Source of the DNA: a virus
Virus record (IMG/VR): IMGVR_UViG_3300012003_000003
Coordinates: 1-64,000 of that record
DNA: 64,000 nt
Strand: one strand, 5' to 3'
Shown here: positions 9,099 to 16,793 of the stretch, piece after piece
Position numbering within the stretch: position 1 is the first letter of the stretch
How the letters are laid out: every line of letters begins with the position of its first letter
The notes under the pieces: model-generated
Database searches by the model: none
Seen by the model: only the letters and a program-made list of their open reading frames with translations
Told to the model about the DNA's origin: nothing
Program-made: the position numbers and the translations under genes

Positions 9099-9130
9099 AA
9101 AGCCCCAGTCTGATCAATGGGGGCTTTTTT
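9099..9130. terminator. Bidirectional intrinsic terminator
   Basis: AAAGCCCC (9099-9106) pairs with GGGGCTTT (9120-9127), with T-runs on both sides. It separates the convergent genes 8778-9083 and 9129-9476 and can stop transcription from either side. It closes the replication operon. Confidence 0.85.
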
Positions 9131-9476
9131 ATTCTTCCCCGATTTCCTCAAACACCTTTTCTAAGTATTCAGCGTGTTCTTTCAGCACATCTAAGTCAAG
9201 TCTGCAAAGAACATCTAAAATCCGCCACAGTTGCCCAATATATTCTTCGGCGTGGTCATCTGTTTTAACCGCAATTAAAGACCTTAGGCGACTTTTTATT
9301 TCTTTGGTATCCGTTCCTACCCTTTTGACAAAATTATTGATTGTGGGGCAGGAAAATCGGGTGTCCGTCAAGTATTGTTGGTACTCATATATCATTAACT
9401 CTGAAAGCACCGCCATTTTTTTGAGCGAATACATCACTTCCTCTGTTTTCCGTTCTGAAATTTCGTGTTTTAGCAT
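9129..9476 (-). CDS. Hypothetical helical protein
   Basis: This 115-residue protein is acidic and predicted mostly helical (MYSLKKMAVLSELMIYEYQQY, then WRILDVLCRLDLDVLKEHAEYL). It overlaps the end of the DNA methyltransferase gene by 7 nt and is the last gene of the operon; its stop codon lies in the terminator T-run. I do not recognise the family. Coupling to the methyltransferase suggests a partner role, without direct evidence. Confidence 0.6.
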   Translation of the reverse strand: MLKHEISERKTEEVMYSLKKMAVLSELMIYEYQQYLTDTRFSCPTINNFVKRVGTDTKEIKSRLRSLIAVKTDDHAEEYIGQLWRILDVLCRLDLDVLKEHAEYLEKVFEEIGEE

Positions 9477-10987
9477 AATCTTTCAATTACTTGGTTAACC
9501 ATATTTTCAGATATGCCGTTTTTAAAACCATCAGCAGCTATCGGTTCAGGGTTAAATAATCCCAGTTCCTTTGCCATGCGACGTTCGGCGATTTTCAGAT
9601 ACTTTTCATTTTGTTCAAAGCCTATAAAGTCGCGGCCCAACTTGCTAGCTACGATTGCTGTGGTACCTGAACCCATAAACATATCAAGCACCACTGACTT
9701 TTTAACTCTGGTAATTAGATGCTTGCATGACGGTACCCATTCTTCACCAATCACTTCTTTATGCCAACCCGGTTTGTGACCATCTCGCATACGATTACTT
9801 CCCTGATCATTACCGTCGCTTTTTTCATCACGCTGATCATAGGCTGAATTATAGGATGCTTTAGCACCTGGCACTAATTCTGTAGCAATAACTCTGCGAT
9901 ATCCCTTTCCACATATCGGGCAGCAACCATATTCAGACGCGCCTGCCTTTATGCAATCAATAATTAATTTGGGTGGAAAGGTAGCAAAGTGTGCCTCTTT
10001 AAAACCAAATGTACCTACAGTCCACACAGATCTCTTATTTGCAAATCCAGTAGGTTCACTTTCTTTTCTGTCCAACCTATGTTGGACAGATGATTGACCA
10101 TATATGGGTTCGGTGTGTTTGTGGTGTTCTCGTTTGAAACTTTGTGATTTTGAAATAGCACCCTGTCCTTGTTCAGTAGCCCATCCGACGCAGCTGTGAT
10201 CGGCGCCGTCGGCCCAACCTTTTGGTTTTTTATATTTTGGCTTCAACATTCCGGTACCGCCAGACTGATTACCAACAAACCCTCGCTCCACCCGTATATC
10301 CGAATATTCATCATTTTTCACACGGCTATCATTTTTTGTGCTATCAGCAATAGGACTAGCAATAGCGTATTGATCAAAATAGTATCGGTTGCTTTTGCTA
10401 AGTAAAAAAATATACTCGTGATTTTTAGTGCACCGGTCGTTACAACTTTCTGGCATACAATTGGTTTTATGCCAAATAATATCCTGACGTAAGTACCAAC
10501 CATCTTCGCGCAAGGCAAACGCCAGCATCCAGGGGATACCCAACATATCTTTTGGTTTTATGCCATAAAATATCTTTGACGGCTGATCTTTACATGCTAT
10601 CTGCCCATTTTTTGATCCTTTTAAATTTGATTTACGGCATGCTTGTTCTGATGTACGTTTTTTACCTGTAGCAGAATAACTATCGCCAATATTAACCCAG
10701 CAAGTACCGTCATCGGTTAATGTTTCACGTACCAACCGGTAGATATAAACCATGTGCCCTATAAATTCCTGTGGCGTTTTTTCAAGTCCCAAACAAACCG
10801 CTTGCGCCTTAATTTTTATCTTAAAGCCAAATAATGAATATTCAACTGAAGGAAAGCTTGTCGGTTCAATGCCATAATCCCTGAGCGCGTAGTATGGCGG
10901 GGATGACACGCAAGTATTAACCGATTTTGGTTTCATTAATTTCAAACCATCAATACAGTTCATTAAGTGAATTTTGTTTATATCCAT
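9470..10987 (-). CDS. DNA (N4/N6) methyltransferase
   Basis: The 505-residue enzyme is a beta-class DNA methyltransferase. Motif IV SSPPYYALRDYG lies at residues 28-39, and the SAM-binding segment LDMFMGSGTTAIVASKLG with GFEQNEKYLKIAERR lies near the C-terminus. A CCPICGKGYRR zinc-like knuckle interrupts the C-terminal part. It methylates an exocyclic amine of adenine or cytosine in phage DNA, probably to protect it from host restriction. The SPPY version fits either N4-C or N6-A, and the site cannot be read. No restriction enzyme gene is adjacent. Confidence 0.88.
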   Translation of the reverse strand: MDINKIHLMNCIDGLKLMKPKSVNTCVSSPPYYALRDYGIEPTSFPSVEYSLFGFKIKIKAQAVCLGLEKTPQEFIGHMVYIYRLVRETLTDDGTCWVNIGDSYSATGKKRTSEQACRKSNLKGSKNGQIACKDQPSKIFYGIKPKDMLGIPWMLAFALREDGWYLRQDIIWHKTNCMPESCNDRCTKNHEYIFLLSKSNRYYFDQYAIASPIADSTKNDSRVKNDEYSDIRVERGFVGNQSGGTGMLKPKYKKPKGWADGADHSCVGWATEQGQGAISKSQSFKREHHKHTEPIYGQSSVQHRLDRKESEPTGFANKRSVWTVGTFGFKEAHFATFPPKLIIDCIKAGASEYGCCPICGKGYRRVIATELVPGAKASYNSAYDQRDEKSDGNDQGSNRMRDGHKPGWHKEVIGEEWVPSCKHLITRVKKSVVLDMFMGSGTTAIVASKLGRDFIGFEQNEKYLKIAERRMAKELGLFNPEPIAADGFKNGISENMVNQVIERLC

Positions 10988-10999
10988 AATTTTTAAAGG

Positions 11000-11066
11000 T
11001 TAAAAAGGTACATCGTCACTTTCATCGGGTTCAAATGGTAATACATTAAACCCAAGTGATGCCTGT
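11000..11066 (-). other. Out-of-frame SSB-like acidic tail
   Basis: Directly after the stop of the coiled-coil gene, the +1 frame encodes about 22 residues, EQASLGFNVLPF then EPDESDDVPF, and ends TAA at 11000-11002. An acidic tail ending DDVPF is the signature of the single-stranded DNA-binding protein C-terminus that docks replication partners. No start codon begins it in this frame and an in-frame stop lies just upstream. It therefore makes sense only as an extension of the upstream gene by a +1 shift or by loss of one T in the T5 run. Confidence 0.6.
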
Positions 11067-11471
11067 TCAAAAAGTTTCGGCTTTAATTACATTTTCGATT
11101 TGGCTTTTAAGTTCTTCATTTTCAATTTTTAATAATTTCATACTAGCATTAAGTTCTCTATTTGCCAATTGTAGTGTGTTTATGTCACCAGTAAGCGTGT
11201 TTAAAGACATAACACACAGATATAGTTCTTTAAGCCTTTTAGCTGATTTAAGAGCCTTATCTGAATTACCCTTAGATTTTATGTGATCAGCCAACTCAAT
11301 CTGCATCTGTAAAACGATTTGAACAGCCTGCATACTTTTTACAGCCGGTGTTAAACTATCAATAAGTTCGTTAGCCATCATATCCAGTTCGATATCGTAA
11401 AACTTCATCAAGTTTTCAACGGCTAATTTACCAGGCGATGTAAACTGTTGGTTATTTTTAAAGTTACCCAT
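11067..11471 (-). CDS. Coiled-coil replication-operon protein
   Basis: The 134-residue protein is almost wholly helical, with a long C-terminal coiled coil (LQLANRELNASMKLLKIEN, then EELKSQIENVIKAETF). It lies between the helicase and the DNA methyltransferase. The zero frame ends ACT TTT TGA, and the +1 frame continues into an SSB-like tail (11000-11066). With the tail it would be a 157-residue protein able to dock on SSB partners. It has no OB-fold, so it is not itself an SSB. Function unknown. Confidence 0.65.
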   Translation of the reverse strand: MGNFKNNQQFTSPGKLAVENLMKFYDIELDMMANELIDSLTPAVKSMQAVQIVLQMQIELADHIKSKGNSDKALKSAKRLKELYLCVMSLNTLTGDINTLQLANRELNASMKLLKIENEELKSQIENVIKAETF

Positions 11472-11473
11472 GG

Positions 11474-12505
11474 TTAAAATTCAAATTCTCTTTCTTCTGG
11501 TTCATATCTTACTTGTGCCATAAATGCCTGATGGTTAATAGTTCCATCGGCTATTTTTTGTTGGTTTTCTGGTTTACAATGTTCAAAAGCGTAAAAATTA
11601 TTATCACCTATCTTTTCATAATACCTATTGGTTTTCCAATCGAAATAAAGATGAGCACTGCCTTTTCTACCAGATCCCTTCGGCTTAGATTTCAAACTTA
11701 ATATCAACGCCTCGTTATTACAGAATGGTATTCCGCGCTTGGGGTCAATAGCGCCTTCCTCTGCCCTCCAAATACCCAACACATTAAATCCACGTCTACT
11801 CCATACCTGTCCACCTGCAAAGCTTTGTAGTGTGGGAATTGCGGTACAGGTTATTTTACCACCATCTACGCTTTTAAGTTCCATCGGGGGCATTTCCTTA
11901 GCATGGGTAACCACAAAGTTGTGTCGCTTATTTTTCTTAGCATCCTGCCTTACTCGTTTAAGCGCCCATGCTAAATATTTATCTTCCCTGCCACCAAAAT
12001 CTGATAGGTTTTCTGTAAGATCGTTCCACGGATCAATAGATGTTGTGTTTAGCCTAATTCTGTGATCCTTCTCCAACTTCTCACAATCTTCAAAGAATGT
12101 GTTTATATCATAATCTTGCTCATCATTATCCATTGGGTAGAATGATTGTGATAGGTCGGCAATGGCATTATAAATTTCCATTTCTGTTGGGGCGAAAGGA
12201 TTGCTTGCAAAGAAAGGCCGTCTAAGGTGTTTAGATACTAATTCTGCAATAACATCTTCTATACCCCCGATCTCCGGTGATAGGATGGCATGTTTCCATC
12301 CAGATCCAACGGTAGTATTAAAAAGTATTTCAAGGTGAAGTTCTGTTTTACCGGCCCCAGGGAAACCAAGTATATAGGTTGAGTATCCAGTCTTTAGACT
12401 AAAAATATCATCAAGGCATTTAAATCCGACAGGTATTCCCTTTTCGGTTCCAGTTTGGTGGTGTTTAATAACCTGTTCTGAATAGTCGGTAAGTTTTTTT
12501 ATCAT
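11474..12505 (-). CDS. DnaB-like replicative helicase (RecA-fold ATPase)
   Basis: The 343-residue protein has a RecA-type core: ILGFPGAGKTELHLEIL (Walker A about 47-54), HAILSPEIGG after it, and IRLNTTSIDPWNDL with NFVVTHAKEMPPM as later core strands. The start GIPVGFKCLDDIFSLKTG is the usual lead-in of DnaB/KaiC-like helicases. It lacks the N-terminal primase-binding domain of full DnaB. It would unwind DNA at the phage fork. It follows the DnaD-like gene by 2 nt, a common loader-helicase pair. A RepA-like ATPase is the alternative. Confidence 0.78.
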   Translation of the reverse strand: MIKKLTDYSEQVIKHHQTGTEKGIPVGFKCLDDIFSLKTGYSTYILGFPGAGKTELHLEILFNTTVGSGWKHAILSPEIGGIEDVIAELVSKHLRRPFFASNPFAPTEMEIYNAIADLSQSFYPMDNDEQDYDINTFFEDCEKLEKDHRIRLNTTSIDPWNDLTENLSDFGGREDKYLAWALKRVRQDAKKNKRHNFVVTHAKEMPPMELKSVDGGKITCTAIPTLQSFAGGQVWSRRGFNVLGIWRAEEGAIDPKRGIPFCNNEALILSLKSKPKGSGRKGSAHLYFDWKTNRYYEKIGDNNFYAFEHCKPENQQKIADGTINHQAFMAQVRYEPEEREFEF

Positions 12506-12507
12506 GG

Positions 12508-13209
12508 TTAGTACAGGTTTTGATTTTGGCTTTGGTCAATAGCGTGTTTACCGTTTACAATGGTTTTAGTAACCGTTATCTCATCATTCCACCTTTCCTG
12601 ATTTAAAAATGTCATGGGGAATGGTTGATATTGAATGTCCGAAAATTGATCTTTCCATATTGGTAATACCTCTATTATTTTTTCTCTGGTCTTATCTGAC
12701 AACTTGTGCCATTTTTTTGTACAGGCATTTCTATCACCTTTTTTCTTACCATACAAATTCCAAAAAATTTCAAAATCGACATTAATTATATTATTACTTA
12801 CTTCTTTTATTATACTATCATTGCTTTGTACCGTGCCTATGCAGTGCTTTGTCAAATTTTGATAAGGCATTATACACGTTTCGTCAAGTGCCATATCAAG
12901 TGCTTTGTCAAATTTTGATAGGGCAATTATACACGCGGTGTATTGGTTTTTACTTTCGGTTATTAGTGATATAAATTCAAGTTCAACCAATTCTGTAAAT
13001 ATTTTTTTATAGGTATTATAAGATTTAAGACCAATGGCCGCCATTGTTTGGGAAGCCGGAGATGCGAACTTTTCACTCCAACCCATCCTGTTATTCAACT
13101 CTACAAACCACAAATACATTGCGGTATGTCCGGGTGAAATAAGGTCGGGATTTTCAAAAGCGAAATCAAACCAAATTTTTTGATAGTAATAACCGTTTTC
13201 CTTAGCCAT
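12508..13209 (-). CDS. DnaD-like replication initiator or helicase loader
   Basis: The 233-residue protein begins GYYYQKIWFDFAFENPDLISP and has a winged-helix-like N-terminal half (TMAAIGLKSYNTYKKIFTEL). A linker follows, then a C-terminal domain starting IFWNLYGKKKGDRNACTKKW, the NLYgKK pattern of phage replication proteins that load the helicase. It sits directly before the helicase. It is expected to bind the origin or forked DNA. The function is inferred from pattern and neighbour. Confidence 0.68.
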   Translation of the reverse strand: MAKENGYYYQKIWFDFAFENPDLISPGHTAMYLWFVELNNRMGWSEKFASPASQTMAAIGLKSYNTYKKIFTELVELEFISLITESKNQYTACIIALSKFDKALDMALDETCIMPYQNLTKHCIGTVQSNDSIIKEVSNNIINVDFEIFWNLYGKKKGDRNACTKKWHKLSDKTREKIIEVLPIWKDQFSDIQYQPFPMTFLNQERWNDEITVTKTIVNGKHAIDQSQNQNLY

Positions 13210-13262
13210 TGATAGAGTAAATATTGAAGTTTAAAACAGATTTAAGCCAAAAAAATAGGCTA

Positions 13263-13409
13263 CTATGCTACCTTAACAAATTTTACTTTATCAATCTCAA
13301 CAATCTTAATTGTTCCTTTTTTAGCCAACTCGTAAACGTGGGTGGTACTCTTTCTAATCTGATCGGCATAGGTCTTTACGCGGATTAGGTCTGTTCTTAT
13401 TTCGTTCAT
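13263..13409 (-). CDS. Small excisionase-like HTH protein
   Basis: This 48-residue ORF starts MNEIRTDLIRVKTYADQ and continues IRKSTTHVYELAKKG then TIKIVEIDKVKFVKV, the MerR/excisionase-type DNA-binding pattern (helix, turn, VY recognition helix, then a beta wing). It ends in TAG. It is preceded by a good promoter and lies upstream of the DnaD-like gene, so it may regulate replication genes. With no integrase seen, a role in excision is unlikely. Confidence 0.65.
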   Translation of the reverse strand: MNEIRTDLIRVKTYADQIRKSTTHVYELAKKGTIKIVEIDKVKFVKVA

Positions 13410-13413
13410 GGTG

Positions 13414-13443
13414 TAAATATATTTATTACTTTCAAACTTCAAA
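13414..13443 (-). promoter_or_regulatory. Predicted promoter, possibly leaderless
   Basis: On the minus strand TTTG (13443-13440) and TATATTTA (13421-13414) are 18 nt apart, matching the Bacteroidota consensus. The ATG at 13409 follows the -7 box after only four bases (CACC), so transcription may start at or next to the start codon. Confidence 0.5.
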
Positions 13444-13452
13444 ATTTTATTT

Positions 13453-13487
13453 TAAAAAAATGTGCATGGGTACCAAGCCATGCACAT
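13453..13487 (-). terminator. Intrinsic terminator, minus strand
   Basis: A perfect 10-bp inverted repeat (ATGTGCATGG at 13460-13469 and CCATGCACAT at 13478-13487) is followed on the minus strand by seven T. It ends the transcript of the genes at 13.6-16.0 kb and separates it from the promoter at 13.44 kb. Confidence 0.85.
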
Positions 13488-13555
13488 AAAGCGCCAAATA
13501 CAACAACATTAACCTTTGACATTCATTGTAGATGGAACAAATATAGTTATTCTTT

Positions 13556-14269
13556 TTATTCCTGCAAATCCTCATCATCAGGGAACGCGGTCTCATCTGC
13601 CGGTTCAAGGCGCATACCGTGCATAGGGTGTAAATTATCCTTCGGCGTTGGTTTCTCTTTTGTCTTACCAACCTTCTTATCAATGATTATATTGTCAACC
13701 GGGTCGAACAAATTGTCTTTTAATGAGCGTGGCTTAATATCGGTTAAGTTTCCATCAGCATCCCGATACATACCGTTCTCATCAGGTTGCTGCTCCGCGT
13801 ACTCGCCAACGGCGTTGTTCGTTTCAATCTGCTGATGGCGGGCAATATCTTCCATGCGCAACCTTTCTTCTTCAGCATCAAAGTCTAACTTCTTTTGGAA
13901 GTCAGATGGATGAAAACTTTCATCCTTTAGGTAGTCACCAGTCTGCTTATCGAAGTAAACCCGGCGCTGCTTATCGAAGTCCCGGTAAAGCACCGTGGCC
14001 TTGTCAATGTAGGTAAAGCCATGGTTGATATTCGATGCGTGTAGGTTAATCTCACCCTATAGGGTATCGATCTTGTTTTTAAAGACCGACATGGCCACTT
14101 TTTTGTTGTTTTCCTCCTGCTGCTTGTCGCTTACGCATTGGGCCAGCATATCAGCCTCTTGTTTTAGTTCAGCCTCGTTAAACTCGTGCTTAACGTTAAG
14201 GATAACCATGTCGGCCATCTTATCGAGGTTGTCATGATCCCCGATGTTCGTGTACTTTTGTTCTGTCAT
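13556..14269 (-). CDS. Conserved phage coiled-coil protein interrupted by in-frame TAG
   Basis: One continuous frame runs from the ATG at 14269 to the stop at 13556, broken only by TAG at 14059-14057. The first part (70 residues) ends VFKNKIDTL; the second begins GEINLHASNINHGFTYID, then VLYRDFDKQRRVYFDKQTGD. The joined pattern (coiled coil, a glycine turn, a short beta part ending DKQTGDYLK) resembles one phage protein family as I remember it. Changing TAG to AAG (Lys) by one base would restore it. No ATG lies near the start of the second part; a GTG at 13993 could serve poorly. Readthrough, a recent amber mutation or a sequencing error are all possible. Function unknown. Confidence 0.65.
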
Positions 14270-14280
14270 GTTGTTTTTAT

Positions 14281-14745
14281 TTATTTGGTTTTAAAATTTA
14301 ATTCAGTGTAATCGCCAGGCAGTGGTAATATCATGTTTAAAAAATCTAATGCCCATTGCCTAATTTCTTCTGTAAACGCCATCATTTCAACGGTGGATAG
14401 TTCTGTAGTGCTTTTATATCGCTTCAAAACTTCACCAGACGACTTGTCAGCCATTATCTCCCCGTTCCTGTCCAATATATCCTCCGACAAGAATTTATGC
14501 CTAAGCACCTCCTTTACGTCATCAGCACCCATTCCAGTTTCATCAGCAATAGCATTTATATACCAGTGTAATACAGCATTTTGTTTCAATGACCTCGGTT
14601 TGCGCCGGGTAGCAACTGTTACGGTTACCTTAGCGCCGTCGCTAAACATCGCTTTAAGGTCACGGTAGCAGTATGCCTCATTGTTAAAATTAATGGTAGC
14701 ATCGGCTCCGATGTGGACTATTTGGGCATCGTACTTGACTATCAT
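14281..14745 (-). CDS. ninB: NinB-like recombination protein
   Basis: The 154-residue protein carries the NinB/Orf signature: RKPRSLKQNAVLHWYINAIAD (residues about 48-68), GADDVKEVLRHKFLSED, KSTTELSTVEMMAFTE and WALDFLNMILPLPGDY. Lambda Orf/NinB binds single-stranded DNA and helps RecA-type recombination by loading on SSB-coated DNA. Length fits the family. It lies in the replication operon, and the phage also has a Sak4-like ATPase and a RecB-like exonuclease on the other strand. Confidence 0.8.
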   Translation of the reverse strand: MIVKYDAQIVHIGADATINFNNEAYCYRDLKAMFSDGAKVTVTVATRRKPRSLKQNAVLHWYINAIADETGMGADDVKEVLRHKFLSEDILDRNGEIMADKSSGEVLKRYKSTTELSTVEMMAFTEEIRQWALDFLNMILPLPGDYTELNFKTK

Positions 14746-14777
14746 TTTTTACTTCTTTTCCATTTTTGATATTCTTC

Positions 14778-14909
14778 CTAGGTCATTACCTTTACTGTGC
14801 CGGTGGAGATTAACCGTAAAGTGTTTTCAGACACTTTAAACCCGTTTAGTTTGTTTACCCTATAGTTGATTATATGTGAAAATTCTTCGTCATTAAGGGT
14901 TACCTCCAT
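14778..14909 (-). CDS. Small hypothetical protein (43 aa)
   Basis: The ORF starts MEVTLNDEEFSHIINYRVNK and ends in TAG. It is spaced 7 nt from the stop of the gene before it and 32 nt from the NinB-like gene. No motif is visible; the support is its tight fit in the operon. Confidence 0.45.
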   Translation of the reverse strand: MEVTLNDEEFSHIINYRVNKLNGFKVSENTLRLISTGTVKVMT

Positions 14910-14916
14910 CTTACAC

Positions 14917-15162
14917 CTACTCTGCTTCAATGCCTAAAACGGATAGGAGGGTTAAAAGCCTACCGTAGTGAGTATATTTGTCATTAATAAATAACTTCCT
15001 ACAAGTTTTATCTTTTATAAATTCAGCGTACAAATGACATTCGTTTAGATAATTATCGTGATACAGTTTTACTTCATCCTTATGGGCCAGCACCCAAGCC
15101 CATTGTTGCTCAGGGGTAGTTAGCGAGTTATACTCCGCTTCCAGTTTTTCGTATTTAGTCAT
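14917..15162 (-). CDS. Small hypothetical protein (81 aa)
   Basis: The start at 15162 gives MTKYEKLEAEYNSLTTPEQQ and makes a 4-nt ATGA overlap with the preceding gene; an upstream GTG/TTG extension is less likely. The product is helical and acidic, with QWAWVLAHKDEVKLYHDN in the middle. Function not recognised. Confidence 0.65.
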   Translation of the reverse strand: MTKYEKLEAEYNSLTTPEQQWAWVLAHKDEVKLYHDNYLNECHLYAEFIKDKTCRKLFINDKYTHYGRLLTLLSVLGIEAE

Positions 15163-15359
15163 GCCGACATCTCCTCTTTGGTTGAAAAGCAAAATTTTTC
15201 ATTGACGGCTTCTGAACATCCTGAAATATTGTACCTGATTTGAATATCACTATCATTAAAAACAAATACTTGAAGGTTAATAATTTCACCACTTACCGGC
15301 CCATCATACTTCATAATCCAAACGGCATCGCCTATATTAAATTTAGTTTCTACTTTCAT
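15159..15359 (-). CDS. Small beta-barrel-like protein (66 aa)
   Basis: The sequence MKVETKFNIGDAVWIMKYDG, then GEIINLQVFVFN, suggests a small KOW/SH3-like barrel. It has the same order of features as the 73-residue protein at 62046-62267 (NIGDxxxxxK, then an ISxKxxxM end), so the two look like distant paralogues. It is coupled to the next gene by an ATGA overlap. Function unknown. Confidence 0.6.
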   Translation of the reverse strand: MKVETKFNIGDAVWIMKYDGPVSGEIINLQVFVFNDSDIQIRYNISGCSEAVNEKFCFSTKEEMSA

Positions 15360-15425
15360 CTTTTGGTTTTTTATTTAGCGTTTTAGTTGTTTAAAATATC
15401 AAATTATTTATGTCGGGATTGGGAA

Positions 15426-15509
15426 TCACCCTATTGGTCCTCCGTTGTAAAAAAGCTCGCTGATAATTTTATTCCGCGCTTCAATGTACGCTATCATGTA
15501 TGTACTCAT
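15426..15509 (-). CDS. Micro-ORF (27 aa)
   Basis: MSTYMIAYIEARNKIISELF is followed by a Gly-Pro tail and a TGA stop at 15426. Its ATG overlaps the stop of the 165-residue gene as ATGA, the coupling used throughout this phage. There is no other evidence, so it is tentative. Confidence 0.35.
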   Translation of the reverse strand: MSTYMIAYIEARNKIISELFYNGGPIG

Positions 15510-16003
15510 GGTTTTGTTTTTGGTGGATCCCACCGTAATTTATCTTTAAATTTATTTATTCTGCTGCCCTTAAAGAAGAAGTGTGGATTGATCCATAATA
15601 AGTCGGTTATTAATCCATGCTTTGAAACATAACCACCAGTTGCCAGGTGCCCTATGGCATCTTTAAACGTATTAATTGCGGTTATACACATGGTATCCAT
15701 ATATTTAACCCTGTCTATCCAAATCCAGTCCTTGCCGGATACTATATTATGCAATATGTGTAGGTAAAGCTCTTTGCTCCTAATAGGCAATTTATCTACC
15801 GGTGTGGCCCTTTCGGGAAGCGGTGCATCATATAATTTTGTAAAAGGTGTCTTTTCTAAAATGGTTTCAAGAACATCCTGATTACCGAATTTATTTATAA
15901 TATGCTTGTGCTTCTTATTTATCCAAACTTCTAAATTCTGCTCAAATGGATTAGGCCCAAGTTTATCTTCCTCAATAACTGGTATTACCCTCGTTCTTCC
16001 CAT
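15506..16003 (-). CDS. First gene of replication operon, hypothetical
   Basis: The 165-residue protein begins MGRTRVIPVIEEDKLGPNPF and ends in a basic region (FKGSRINKFKDKLRWDPP). A middle helix (YMDTMCITAINTFKDAIGHL) is visible. It is the first gene leftward of the control region, behind a promoter and a cluster of repeated operators, so it is probably early and may be regulatory or replicative. No family recognised. Confidence 0.65.
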   Translation of the reverse strand: MGRTRVIPVIEEDKLGPNPFEQNLEVWINKKHKHIINKFGNQDVLETILEKTPFTKLYDAPLPERATPVDKLPIRSKELYLHILHNIVSGKDWIWIDRVKYMDTMCITAINTFKDAIGHLATGGYVSKHGLITDLLWINPHFFFKGSRINKFKDKLRWDPPKTKP

Positions 16004-16007
16004 AAAT

Positions 16008-16039
16008 CAAATATAAGTAATATATTTTATATCGTCAAC
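16008..16039 (-). promoter_or_regulatory. Promoter of the leftward operon
   Basis: On the minus strand GTTG (16039-16036) and a perfect TATATTTG (16015-16008) are 20 nt apart. ATG at 16003 follows the -7 box after four bases (ATTT), the same spacing as at 13409, so a leaderless start is likely. Confidence 0.55.
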
Positions 16040-16102
16040 ACAATGACGATAATTATTGTTTTTATCTGTCACCATTTTGACGATATAGGTGTTTTACCGT
16101 CA
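16030..16102. promoter_or_regulatory. TGACGATA operator cluster
   Basis: The 8-mer TGACGATA occurs at 16044-16051 and 16078-16085. Its reverse complement TATCGTCA is at 16030-16037, and a one-mismatch copy TACCGTCA at 16095-16102. Four copies in 73 bp, two in each direction, overlap the leftward promoter, as expected for a repressor or initiator binding region. Confidence 0.5.
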
Positions 16103-16522
16103 TTCCATTGATTCTCAAAAGTGTTATAACTTACTTATTAACAATAACTTATAACATAATTAATTTTGACAGTATATAATAACAAGTTTAAAAAACCATT
16201 TAAGGTAATAAACCATACCAATATCCCACATCCACAACTACCCATTAATTTAACCAGGGAATAAAAAAAATAATTTAAAATTTTATACCCCATTAAATAA
16301 GTATCGGGTTTATAACCAATAAAAAAGTTTTATACCCCTATAAATTAGGTATTACCCCCTGTGTTCCCACTTACCCCGCCCCCCGCAATGGATTAAAACC
16401 AGGCAGACCGGGGTACCCTCATAAACATTTTGTAAATCTTTAAACACTGCTAAAACCATCGCTGGTCAACAATCATCACCATATCCTTGCTTCGCCGTTA
16501 CGCCGCTAACGGATATTAAGAG

Positions 16523-16557
16523 GTTAACAAGCATCGTTCATTGCTTGACTTGTTAAC
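16523..16557. repeat. Inverted repeat GTTAACAAG/CTTGTTAAC
   Basis: GTTAACAAG (16523-16531) is perfectly repeated in reverse as CTTGTTAAC (16549-16557). An alternative inner stem AAGCA/TGCTT shares its bases. No T-run follows, so it looks more like a protein-binding or origin structure than a terminator. Confidence 0.5.
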
Positions 16558-16622
16558 GCAAATGGATAGTAGAGTAGCAGGTAGGTAACAAGCCAATAAA
16601 ACCATATGCTTAGTGTACTGAA

Positions 16623-16644
16623 TATGCCAAATGGCATACTTTTG
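16623..16644 (+). promoter_or_regulatory. Promoter overlapped by a 16-bp palindrome
   Basis: The perfect palindrome TATGCCA-AA-TGGCATA (16623-16638) overlaps the first two bases of TACTTTTG (16637-16644), an exact TAnnTTTG -7 box. A dimeric repressor bound there would block the promoter. No good -33 box is visible. Confidence 0.45.
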
Positions 16645-16731
16645 TAGAGGTTTAAATGTGTGGTAATTACCCTGTATACGACGATAAAAACCGCAAACAA
16701 TTATAAAATAGATAACAGGATTTGAGTAGTT

Positions 16732-16793
16732 TATAACAAAAAGTGGTAGTGTCTTAGTTTGAAATATAATTAGTATAACAAAAAGTAATAGTG
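16732..16793. repeat. 20-bp direct repeat, 42-bp spacing
   Basis: TATAACAAAAAGT-RR-TAGTG occurs at 16732-16751 (GG) and 16774-16793 (AA). The 42-bp period is four helical turns, so both copies face the same side of the DNA, as iterons do. Confidence 0.5.

Noticed and set aside
14057-14059. Phage-wide amber recoding as in some crAss-like phages
   Set aside because: Several other genes end in TAG just before a new start, and no suppressor tRNA was seen.
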